The translations under genes and the position numbers were made by a program. From NCBI GenBank assembly GCA_017860075.1, contig JAFNAH010000112.1, positions 1-6,560 of the forward strand: a stretch of 6,560 nucleotides of DNA. The letters run 5' to 3'. Position 1 is the first letter of the stretch. Each line of letters opens with the position of its first letter. The notes beneath the pieces were generated by a model that was given only the letters and a program-made list of their open reading frames with translations, was not told where the DNA came from and did not search any database. Shown piece by piece: positions 1 through 6,560 of this stretch. Source of the stretch: Acidobacteriota bacterium. GTDB taxonomy: Bacteria; Acidobacteriota; UBA6911.

Positions 1-857
1 AGGGGGCCGCCTTCATAGAGGCGGACCTCGCGGACGGTGAGGCCATCCGGACTGCGCTTGGCGATCACTCGATCGAGGCGGTGGTTCACATGGCAGCCGA
101 CTCTCTCGTCGGGGAATCGGTGGCCCATCCCGAGAAGTACTATTGGAACAACATGGTGGCCGGCCTGTCGCTTCTCGAGGCGATGCTGTACTGCCAGGTC
201 AAGCGCCTGGTGTTTTCCTCCACGGCCGCGGTCTACGGCGAGCCCTCGAGGCAACCGATCTGCGAGGCGGATCCCGTCTGCCCGACGAACCCGTACGGCG
301 AAACGAAACTTGCCTTCGAGCGTGCATTATACTGGTACGAGAACGCCTACGGCCTCCGCTACGTTTCGCTTCGCTACTTCAATGCAGCCGGAGCGACGGA
401 TCGCTGCGGTGAATCGCACGAACCCGAAACGCACCTCATCCCGCTCGTCCTGCAGACGGCGCAGGGGAAGAGGCAGGCCGTCGAGGTTTACGGAGACGAC
501 TACCCGACTCGTGACGGCACCTGCGTGCGTGACTACATCCACGTGCTCGACCTGGCGCGCGCCCATGAGCTCGCGCTGGGCGTTCTGGCCGAGCGGAGCG
601 CCATTTACAACCTCGGCTGTGGCGGCCGTGGATACACCGTGCGTGAGGTGATCGAGACGGCATCTGCCGTGACCGGGGTGCCCGTTCCGGCGAAGGTGGT
701 TCCCCGGCGTCCGGGTGACCCGGCGGTGCTGATTGCGAGTTCGGAGAAGATCACGAAGGAACTGGACTGGCGCCCCCAATTGCAGGATCTGCGGCTGATC
801 ATCGAGTCGGCCTGGCGCTGGATGTCAGCACATCCGGACGGTTACCCCGAGATTTGA
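1..857 (+). CDS. galE: UDP-glucose 4-epimerase GalE, 5'-truncated by window edge
   Basis: GalE interconverts UDP-glucose and UDP-galactose with bound NAD in the cytoplasm (Leloir pathway, sugar-nucleotide supply for polysaccharides). The frame is open from base 3 to the TGA at 855-857, giving 284 visible residues; the family is usually about 330, so about 50 N-terminal residues, including the Rossmann GxxGxxG NAD loop, lie left of the window. Visible family signatures: HMAADSLVGES (from base 87); the SSTAAVYG strand (from 216) with the catalytic Ser/Thr; the NPYGETK segment with the SDR YxxxK pair (Tyr codon 294-296, Lys codon 306-308); LRYFNAAGA; YGDDYPTRDGT followed by VRDYIHVLDLA; RRPGDP; and the C-terminal HPDGYPE typical of GalE. 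The wording (AADSLVGES, ASSEK) is closer to the Bacillus/Lactobacillus-type GalE than to E. coli GalE. No frameshift is seen. A related C4-epimerase of different substrate range cannot be fully excluded, but the match runs the whole visible length. Confidence 0.95.
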   Translation, partial: GAAFIEADLADGEAIRTALGDHSIEAVVHMAADSLVGESVAHPEKYYWNNMVAGLSLLEAMLYCQVKRLVFSSTAAVYGEPSRQPICEADPVCPTNPYGETKLAFERALYWYENAYGLRYVSLRYFNAAGATDRCGESHEPETHLIPLVLQTAQGKRQAVEVYGDDYPTRDGTCVRDYIHVLDLARAHELALGVLAERSAIYNLGCGGRGYTVREVIETASAVTGVPVPAKVVPRRPGDPAVLIASSEKITKELDWRPQLQDLRLIIESAWRWMSAHPDGYPEI

Positions 858-913
858 TGACAGGATCCGAATTACATGCGAGAGCCCATGCGTAAGGCCT
901 GAACTTCCCAGGT

Positions 914-936
914 AATTTGGTGCCTGTCGCCAAGTT
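914..936. repeat. Inverted repeat / hairpin between galE and aceE
   Basis: Arms AATTTGGTG (914-922) and CGCCAAGTT (928-936) pair over 9 positions, with two G-U wobbles if transcribed from the + strand, around the 5-nt loop CCTGT. It lies 56 nt after the galE stop. No T-tract follows, so it is not a canonical intrinsic terminator. It could still be a transcript 3' end structure, a dispersed REP-like palindrome, or a binding site. The TTGG...CCAA half sites recall GntR-family operators, but their spacing (9 nt) is wider than the 5 nt of the PdhR-type site. Confidence 0.5.
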
Positions 937-964
937 TCAGTGATCCTGGGGTGGCGGCACTAGG

Positions 965-992
965 TGGAAAATCCGGCACATACCGGTATTAT
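965..992 (+). promoter_or_regulatory. Possible sigma70-type promoter for aceE
   Basis: A -35-like TGGAAA (965-970, 4 of 6 to consensus) is followed after 16 bp by a -10-like TATTAT (987-992, 5 of 6); a second overlapping -10 candidate is TATACT (990-995). A start near 999 would give a leader of about 70 nt before the aceE GTG. The perfect 10-bp palindrome ATACCGGTAT (980-989) overlaps the spacer and -10 and could be a regulator site. Short matches of this kind arise by chance, so this is only a candidate; it is the A/T-richest and most promoter-like stretch of the gap. Confidence 0.3.
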
Positions 993-1058
993 ACTGCTGG
1001 AGGTTTGATTCCCTTTTTGCCCAACGTCCTGCTTTCATCCTTGTGATCGAGCAAGTGT

Positions 1059-1064
1059 GAGGGA
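1059..1064 (+). promoter_or_regulatory. Ribosome binding site deciding the aceE GTG start
   Basis: GAGGGA lies 5 nt before the GTG at 1070-1072. The only nearby ATG (1065-1067) is out of frame, so this site supports the GTG as the real start. Confidence 0.75.
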
Positions 1065-1069
1065 ATGCC

Positions 1070-3748
1070 GTGATTTTACAGTTCAAAAAGCAATTGCCGG
1101 ACATAGATCCAATCGAGACCCAGGAGTGGATCGACTCGCTGGACAACGTGGTTCGCGACCGAGGCAAGGCCCGCGCCGGGTTCCTGATCAGAAAGATGCT
1201 GAAACGTGCACGCATGCTGAACCTCGGCATCCCGGAACTCGTCCAGACGCCGTACATCAACACGATTTCTCCCGAACAGGAACCGCCCTATCCGGGGGAC
1301 GAGACACTGGAGAAACGGATCCGCCGCATGATCCGGTGGAACGCGGTGGTGATGGTTACCCGCGCAAACAAGTACCACGACGGGATCGGCGGCCATATTT
1401 CCACGTACGCATCCTCGGCGAGTCTCTACGAAGTAGGCTACAACCATTTCTTCCGGGGCAAGGACGACGGCAGCGCCGGTGACCACGTCTACTTCCAGGG
1501 CCATGCCGCCCCCGGCATCTACGCGCGAGCTTTCCTGGAGGGAAGAATTACCGAATCCCAGATGGATCATTTCCGCCGGGAAGTCGTCCCCGGGGAGGGA
1601 CTGTCGTCGTACCCCCACCCGCGCCTGATGCCGGACTTCTGGGAATTTCCCACCGTGTCGATGGGCCTTGGCCCGATCGGAGCGCTGTATCAGGCCAGGT
1701 TCATTCGATATCTTCATGCCCGGAACCTGGCGAACACCGACAACTCTCGCGTCTGGTGCTTCGTCGGCGACGGAGAGTGTGACGAGCCTGAGACGCTCGG
1801 CTCGCTCTTCCTCGCTTCCCGCGAAAGGCTGGACAACCTGATCTTTGTCGTCAACTGCAATCTCCAGCGCCTGGACGGCCCGGTGCGCGGCAACGGCAAG
1901 ATAATCCAGGAACTGGAGATGGTTTTCCGCGGCGCCGGCTGGAACGTGATAAAGGTGATCTGGGCGCGCGAGTGGGACGACCTGATTGCACGGGATGTGG
2001 ATGGCCTGCTCCTCAATAAGATGATGGAAACCGTTGACGGCGCCTATCAGAAATACGCGACGTCAAAGGGCGATTACATCCGCGAGCGTTTCTTCGGTCC
2101 GGATCCCCGCCTGCGCAAGATGGTGGAGCACCTGAGCGACGACGATCTCAGGAACCTCCGTCGAGGCGGACACGATCCTGCCAAGCTCTACGCGGCCTAC
2201 AAGCTTGCAGCCGAACACCGCGGCTCCCCGTCCGTGATCCTTGCCAAGACCGTGAAAGGCTGGGCCCTGGGTGAGGGATTCCTGGGAAAGAACGTCACGC
2301 ACCAGCTGAAGAAGATGAGCCTGGATCAGCTGAAGGATTTCCGGAATCGCCTGGAGCTTCCGATCTCCGACAGGCAGCTGGAGGATCCACCCTATTATCA
2401 TCCCGGGCCGAACAGCCTCGAGTACCAATACATGATGGACCGGCGGGCGGCATTGTGCGGCAGCCTCCCGAAGCGAGTGGTTCGCAGCAAGCCTCTCAAG
2501 CTTCCGCCGCCGGACCTGTACGACGATTTTAAGACCGGGACCGGCACCGGGCGGGACGTTTCCACTACCATGGCGTTTGTAAGGCTCTTGCGCCAGTTGA
2601 TGCGCGACGAGCACATCGGCCGGCGCATCGTCCCTATTATCCCGGACGAGGCCCGCACCTTCGGGATGGACTCTCTCTTCCGCGAGGTCGGCATCTACTC
2701 ATCCGTCGGGCAGCTCTATGAGTCCGTGGATGCCAACCTGCTGCTGAGTTACCACGAATCCAGGGACGGCCAGATCCTGGAGGAGGGCATTACCGAGGCC
2801 GGCTCTGCCGCGAGTTTCACGGCATCCGGGACCAGCTATGCGACGCAGGGTGAAGTCACGATCCCGTTCTACATGTTCTATTCGATGTTCGGTTTCCAGC
2901 GGACGGGTGACCAGTTCTGGGCGTTCGGCGACGCAAGAGGACGTGGCTTCCTCATGGGCGGGACGGCGGGGCGCACGACTCTGAACGGAGAGGGCCTGCA
3001 ACACGAGGACGGTCACAGCCTTCTGCTGGCCTCGTCGGTCCCCAACGTCGTGGCGTACGATCCGGCCTTTGCCTATGAAGTGGCTGCGATCGTGCGGGAA
3101 GGGCTCCGCCGAATGTATGAAAGGCAGGAAGATGTCTTCTATTACATCACCCTCTATAACGAAAACATCCATCACCCCCCGATGCCTGAAGGGTGTGGTG
3201 ATGGTGTGATCGGAGGGCTGTACCGGTTCCGCGCCTCCGAGATCCAGAGCGGCAAGCGCGTGCAATTGTTCGGGAGCGGGACCATCCTGCAGTGCGTGCT
3301 CAAGGCACAGCGCATCCTTGCAGAGCAGTTCGGGGTTGCGGCCGACGTGTGGAGTGCCACCAGCTACCAGCAGCTCCGGCATGAGGCGCTGTCGACCGAC
3401 AGGTGGAACCGGCTGCACCCGGAATCAGCGCCGCAGGTACCATACGTGACGAGGGTGCTTGACGGCGTCGAGGGCCCGATTATCGCTGCCTCCGACTTCG
3501 TCAAGGCTGTGCCCGATATGATCCGGCCCTGGGTGCGGCAGGACTTCGTCACGCTCGGGACCGACGGCTTCGGACGCAGCGACACGCGCGAAGCTCTGCG
3601 CCGGTTCTTCGAGGTGGATGCGGAGCACATCGCCCTGGCTGCACTCTATGCGCTCTCCAAGGCCGGCAAGTTGCCTGCCGCTGAAGTCGGGGGGGCGATA
3701 AGGAGCCTCGGCATCGACCCGGATAAAGCCGACCCCCTGAATTCCTAA
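1070..3748 (+). CDS. aceE: Pyruvate dehydrogenase E1 component, homodimeric AceE type
   Basis: AceE is the thiamine-diphosphate (ThDP) E1 of the cytoplasmic pyruvate dehydrogenase complex: it decarboxylates pyruvate and acetylates the lipoyl group of E2 on the way to acetyl-CoA. The product is 892 aa (E. coli AceE is 887) and can be matched to AceE end to end. The N-terminal DPIETQEW stretch corresponds to the E2-binding arm region. Active-site elements: GGH with His109; YFQGH with His145; the ThDP/Mg motif GDGE (233-236) to NCN (262-264); the mobile-loop KNVTHQ with His411; DEARTFGM with Glu527; GQILEEGI (567-574) with the Glu expected to contact the ThDP aminopyrimidine; and QHEDGH with His645. 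The C-terminal domain keeps GTDGFGRSDTRE (830-841). All expected residues are present, so it should be active. The start is GTG with a good Shine-Dalgarno site. The genes for E2 (aceF) and E3 (lpd), which often follow aceE, do not follow here; a peptidase gene starts 79 nt downstream. Confidence 0.97.
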   Translation: MILQFKKQLPDIDPIETQEWIDSLDNVVRDRGKARAGFLIRKMLKRARMLNLGIPELVQTPYINTISPEQEPPYPGDETLEKRIRRMIRWNAVVMVTRANKYHDGIGGHISTYASSASLYEVGYNHFFRGKDDGSAGDHVYFQGHAAPGIYARAFLEGRITESQMDHFRREVVPGEGLSSYPHPRLMPDFWEFPTVSMGLGPIGALYQARFIRYLHARNLANTDNSRVWCFVGDGECDEPETLGSLFLASRERLDNLIFVVNCNLQRLDGPVRGNGKIIQELEMVFRGAGWNVIKVIWAREWDDLIARDVDGLLLNKMMETVDGAYQKYATSKGDYIRERFFGPDPRLRKMVEHLSDDDLRNLRRGGHDPAKLYAAYKLAAEHRGSPSVILAKTVKGWALGEGFLGKNVTHQLKKMSLDQLKDFRNRLELPISDRQLEDPPYYHPGPNSLEYQYMMDRRAALCGSLPKRVVRSKPLKLPPPDLYDDFKTGTGTGRDVSTTMAFVRLLRQLMRDEHIGRRIVPIIPDEARTFGMDSLFREVGIYSSVGQLYESVDANLLLSYHESRDGQILEEGITEAGSAASFTASGTSYATQGEVTIPFYMFYSMFGFQRTGDQFWAFGDARGRGFLMGGTAGRTTLNGEGLQHEDGHSLLLASSVPNVVAYDPAFAYEVAAIVREGLRRMYERQEDVFYYITLYNENIHHPPMPEGCGDGVIGGLYRFRASEIQSGKRVQLFGSGTILQCVLKAQRILAEQFGVAADVWSATSYQQLRHEALSTDRWNRLHPESAPQVPYVTRVLDGVEGPIIAASDFVKAVPDMIRPWVRQDFVTLGTDGFGRSDTREALRRFFEVDAEHIALAALYALSKAGKLPAAEVGGAIRSLGIDPDKADPLNS

Positions 3749-3817
3749 TGGCAGAGGCGCCTCACCGCCGATGTTTCGCGCGCCCGGCGTGAATAGCACG
3801 GCTGGCGCCGTTTCCCC

Positions 3818-3821
3818 GGAG
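3818..3821 (+). promoter_or_regulatory. Ribosome binding site deciding the S9 peptidase start
   Basis: GGAG sits 6 nt before the ATG at 3828-3830. The frame is open further upstream to an ATG at 3771, but that codon has no purine-rich site before it, and the extra 19 residues would place a non-hydrophobic stretch ahead of the signal peptide. The 3828 start is therefore preferred. Confidence 0.6.
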
Positions 3822-3827
3822 CCCAAG

Positions 3828-5880
3828 ATGCAAGAGTTCGTTCGGTACCTGACAATCCCGTGCCTGGCCTGTTTCGGCCTGGTCTCCCCTGCCGCTCAGG
3901 CGCCATCGTCGGCCAGGAAGAACCTCACATATGAGCAGGTCTTCGGAGTTGGAGAACGGGGGCGCGGCATGGGGGCAGAATCGGAACTGATGGCCGGACT
4001 GCCCGAGGTCGTCGGGTGGCTGGATGACGGCACCTACCTTGAGAGCCGCGTTGATCCGACGGACAAGAAGAGCCGCCTGTACGCCGTCGATGCCGCCGGT
4101 GGCATGGCAAAAGTCTACCGCGACTACGCAGATATGAACAAAGCGCTCCCCCCGGGGTGCGACAGCAGCAGGCCGGCTGCCGAGAGCGTCGACCGCGTGC
4201 GCTACGTGCTCGATAGCAAGGACGACCTTTACTATTTCAACTATGACACCAAGGTCGTTCATCGGCTGACAGCGAATCCGGCCAGAGAACAGAATCCCAG
4301 GTTTTCGCCGGACGGGCGGTGGGTTGCCTACACGCGCAACAGCAATCTCTTCGCCTACGATCTGCAGAACCTCGTCGAACACCAATACACCACTGACGGA
4401 AGCGACACCGTTTATAACGGGTACGCATCGTGGGTTTACTACGAGGAGATCCTGGAGCGCGCCTCCAACTACGCGGCGTTCTGGTGGTCGCCTGACAGCA
4501 CAAAGCTTGCCTTCATGCGCTTCGACGATTCTCCGGTGCCGGTGTTCCCCATCTATCACGCCGACGGACAGCACGGAGAGCTGGAAAAGCAGCGCTACCC
4601 CAAGGCCGGCGATCCGAATCCCCACGTATCCATGGGTGTCGTCGGTGTTGCTGAAGGGCGAATCTCATGGATGGATTTCGAAGCCAGGGCCGACCACTAC
4701 ATTGCGTGGCCATTCTGGACGGCGGACAGCCGCGCGCTGGTGGTGCAGTGGATGAATCGCGGGCAGGACACGATCCGCCTTTTCAGCTGCGACCCGGCCT
4801 CCGGAAAGAAACAGCAGGTCCTTGAACAGCAACAACCCTCCTGGGTTACCTTTTTCGAAGACCTGTACTTTCTCGAAAACGGCTCGGGATTCCTGGTCCG
4901 CAGCGACGTCGACGGCTGGAACCATCTCTACCTCTACGGTCCCGATGGGTCCCTGAAACGACAACTGACAACCGGGGGATGGCCTGTCGATTCCATCGAG
5001 GCGGTGGACGAGGCAGGTGGTTATGTTTACTTTACCGGTCACCCGGGGAAGCCCTGGGATACGCAGTTGATGCGCGTCCGGATGGATGGGACCGGCCTGG
5101 AACAACTTACGCAGGGTGAAGGGACGCACCGGGTCAGGATTTCTCCCCGCGGGACGTACTTCATCGACACAGTCAGCACGCTCAATGCGCCCGCAATTAT
5201 GAGCTTGTTCCGTTCCGGCGGTGCGGTCATACGCAGGCTCGGCGACGCCAAGAAACCGGCGCTCGACGAATATGCCCTTGGCAAGGCGGAGTTGTTCACC
5301 ATCCCGTCGGGAGACGGGTTCGATCTCCCCGCGTACTGGCTACTCCCCGCGGATTTCGATCCATCCCGCCGCTATCCGGTGATTTTTTCGATCTATGGCG
5401 GCCCTGATGCCGGGACGGTGCAGAACAGCTGGCTTGGCCTGCGTCCGCATTACTGGGCACAGAAGGGGGTTATTACCGTCAGCGTGGATCACCGGGGCGG
5501 TGGTGGATTCGGCAAGAAAGGCACCGCTCTCATGCATCGAAATCTGGGTAAATGGGAGCTGACGGACCTTTGCACCGCCGCCGGCTGGCTTCGTTCCAAA
5601 CCGTTTGTTGCGTCGGATAAGGTCGGGATCACGGGGGCCAGCTACGGCGGTTATGCCACTCTGATGGCCCTTACTCGCGGGGCCGACTGCTCACATGCAG
5701 AACTCCACGCAGGTCGTCGAATGGCTCACAAGCCACGACAAGCGCTTCGAGCTGATGATCTACCCTGACAGCAGGCACGGCATCAAAGCATCCGAACGCC
5801 CGCACTACATGAGGGAATCCCACGACTTCTGGATGCGGAACCTGCTGGGGATCGATCCGGCTGCGTCGAAATCCAAGTGA
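3828..5880 (+). pseudogene. Exported dipeptidyl peptidase IV-like serine peptidase (S9B), broken by internal deletion and frameshift
   Basis: The intact family removes N-terminal Xaa-Pro or Xaa-Ala dipeptides outside the cytoplasm. From the ATG at 3828 there is a signal peptide (hydrophobic YLTIPCLACFGLVSPAAQA, likely cut after AQA; no good lipobox). A beta-propeller (about residues 90-480) follows with WVYYEEILE, whose Glu206-Glu207 match the paired Glu that bind the substrate amino terminus, and FWWSPDS. The alpha/beta-hydrolase domain (from about 490) has IYGGP (Tyr523, oxyanion hole) and the nucleophile elbow GASYGGY (Ser605, codon 5640-5642). Homology in this frame ends at Asp620 (5685-5687); 26 unrelated residues then run to TGA at 5766-5768. 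The remaining C-terminus is in another frame from about 5689 to the stop at 5878-5880: HMQNSTQVVEW, then YPDSRHGI with the catalytic His (5776-5778). Ser-to-His-motif spacing is 52 nt here against about 246 nt in human DPP4, so about 195 nt (65 residues), including the DDNVH-type catalytic Asp, is missing. As read, it cannot form a working triad. Assembly error is the alternative. Confidence 0.85.
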
Positions 5881-5992
5881 CGCGCGGTATGTGAGGATTC
5901 GGAAGTCGGGGCGACGTCCGCCGAAGCAGCGATCAGCTTTCAGCCATCGGTCTTCTGAATTCTGTATTCTTCACTCTGTTTGCGATAACCTT

Positions 5993-6008
5993 TTCAGCTT
6001 TGGCTGAA
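5993..6008 (+). repeat. Small perfect hairpin in the leader of the M16 gene
   Basis: TTCAGC (5993-5998) and GCTGAA (6003-6008) are perfect complements around a 4-nt TTTG loop, 27 nt before the M16 start codon. Only 6 bp with half G+C, so it is weak as an RNA structure; it may be an operator or chance. The surrounding gap (5881-6035) shows no convincing promoter and no terminator with a T-tract. Confidence 0.3.
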
Positions 6009-6022
6009 CGAGGCCCGGAAGA

Positions 6023-6028
6023 AAGGGA
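6023..6028 (+). promoter_or_regulatory. Ribosome binding site of the M16 peptidase gene
   Basis: AAGGGA lies 7 nt before the ATG at 6036-6038. The next in-frame ATG (6045) would be 16 nt away, so 6036 is the better start. Confidence 0.65.
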
Positions 6029-6035
6029 ATCTGAG

Positions 6036-6560
6036 ATGAAGCGAATGCCAGCTGCAACCATTTTGCTGCTCCTGTCCTGTCTGCCGCTTGCGGCGCAGCA
6101 GGTCCGTGTGCAGGAACACGTCCTGGGCAACGGCCTCAAAGTCCTGATGGTGCCGCGCAAGGGAGATCCCAACGTGGCGGCCGGGTGGATCGCCAAGGTC
6201 GGGTCGGTGAACGAGAGGCCGGGAATCACGGGCGTGTGCCATCTCTTCGAACACATGATGTTCAAGGGGACGCACGCGATCGGCACCAAGGACATCAAGA
6301 AGGACCTGGAACTCCTGGCGCAGATCGATTCGGTAAAGTCGGAGATCCGCAAAGAAGAGCAGGCACAGATCCAACGTCTCAGGCTGGGGGAGATTTCCGA
6401 CCTTACGGATCCTAAGAATCGGACGCCGCATCACCAGCAACTGCTTGATGAATTGGACACTCTCCAGAAGCAGGAAAAGGATCTGATCGTAAAGAACGAG
6501 TTCGACAAAATCTACACCGGACCGGGCGCCAGCGGCATGAACGCAGGGACATCCAACGAC
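6036..6560 (+). CDS. Exported M16 (insulinase/pitrilysin-type) zinc peptidase, 3'-truncated by window edge
   Basis: M16 enzymes are zinc endopeptidases with an inverted HxxEH motif that degrade peptides or process proteins. The frame is open from ATG 6036 to the last base (175 residues) with no stop. The N-terminus is a signal peptide: MKR, then ATILLLLS, then either cleavage after LPLAA (about residue 20) or lipidation at Cys15, since LLSC loosely fits a lipobox. Then come LGNGLKVLMVPRKGDPNVA and KVGSVNERPGITGVCHLFEHMM, the classic M16 opening, with zinc ligands His69 and His73 and catalytic Glu72 in HLFEH. The third ligand, a Glu further on, is outside the window. Between FKGT (76-79) and GASGMNAGTSND (164-175) is a charged, helix-prone insert (about 85-155, rich in Lys, Glu, Gln and Leu), making the spacing about 70 residues longer than in processing-peptidase-like members. 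Such long-insert secreted M16 proteins are, to my recollection, common in Acidobacteriota and Bacteroidota. It follows another exported peptidase gene on the same strand, 155 nt downstream. Substrate unknown. Confidence 0.9.
   Translation, partial: MKRMPAATILLLLSCLPLAAQQVRVQEHVLGNGLKVLMVPRKGDPNVAAGWIAKVGSVNERPGITGVCHLFEHMMFKGTHAIGTKDIKKDLELLAQIDSVKSEIRKEEQAQIQRLRLGEISDLTDPKNRTPHHQQLLDELDTLQKQEKDLIVKNEFDKIYTGPGASGMNAGTSND

Noticed and set aside
327..779. Long open frames on the minus strand inside galE, aceE and the S9 gene
   Set aside because: They mirror strongly supported + strand genes in high-G+C DNA, have no recognisable protein motifs and no supporting start signals.
861..948. CAGGATC (861-867) and GATCCTG (942-948) as a long inverted repeat framing part of the galE-aceE gap
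   Set aside because: Only 7 bp with a 74-nt interval; readily explained by chance, and no target duplication or insertion sequence lies between.
945..1024. tRNA-like segment, because GGTTTGATTCC resembles a T-arm
   Set aside because: The T-stem does not pair beyond two bases, and no matching acceptor, D or anticodon arms can be drawn.
3754..3763. Perfect 10-bp palindrome GAGGCGCCTC just after aceE
   Set aside because: No loop and no T-tract, so not a terminator; a single 10-bp palindrome in G+C-rich DNA is likely chance.
3771..3827. Longer N-terminus for the S9 peptidase from the ATG at 3771
   Set aside because: No Shine-Dalgarno site before it, and it would put 19 polar residues ahead of a clear signal peptide; the ATG at 3828 has GGAG 6 nt upstream.
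5640..5768. Programmed ribosomal frameshift joining the two parts of the S9 gene
   Set aside because: A frameshift alone would not restore the roughly 65 missing residues that hold the catalytic Asp, and no convincing slippery site is seen at the break.
5695..5880. Separate 61-residue gene starting at the ATG at 5695
   Set aside because: Its residues match the C-terminal end of the S9B catalytic domain including the His motif, so it is the displaced end of the broken peptidase gene. No ribosome binding site precedes it.
5910..5922. GGCG-ACGTC-CGCC hairpin as terminator of the S9 gene
   Set aside because: Only 4 bp of stem and no following T-tract.

Overview
This is a G+C-rich (roughly 60% by eye) bacterial chromosomal segment. 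Every gene I can support is on the + strand. The best guess is an Acidobacteriota-like or related Gram-negative lineage. This rests on protein style only: an AceE-type homodimeric pyruvate dehydrogenase E1, an exported S9B dipeptidyl peptidase, and an exported M16 peptidase with a long helical insert. No rRNA or other taxonomic marker is present, so the assignment is tentative.

Layout, left to right. (1) 1-857: UDP-glucose 4-epimerase (galE), missing roughly its first 50 residues at the window edge. (2) 858-1069: a 212-nt gap with a stable inverted repeat, a weak sigma70-like promoter overlapped by a 10-bp palindrome, and a good Shine-Dalgarno site. (3) 1070-3748: complete pyruvate dehydrogenase E1 (aceE), 892 aa, GTG start. 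(4) 3828-5880: an exported dipeptidyl peptidase IV-like serine peptidase. It is broken within its catalytic domain by an apparent deletion of about 195 nt with a frame change, removing the catalytic Asp and putting the catalytic His out of frame. (5) 5881-6035: a 155-nt gap with a small hairpin. (6) 6036-6560: the first 175 residues of an exported zinc peptidase of family M16, running off the right edge.

The genes do not form one pathway. galE supplies UDP-galactose/UDP-glucose for surface polysaccharide or galactose use. aceE feeds pyruvate into acetyl-CoA synthesis, but its usual partners aceF and lpd are not next to it. The two peptidase genes look like envelope or extracellular protein degradation functions. 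aceE and the S9 gene are 79 nt apart with no visible terminator, so read-through is possible.

I found no undescribed system. The item most worth checking is the internal deletion and frameshift in the S9 peptidase, which is either a real pseudogenisation or an assembly collapse.
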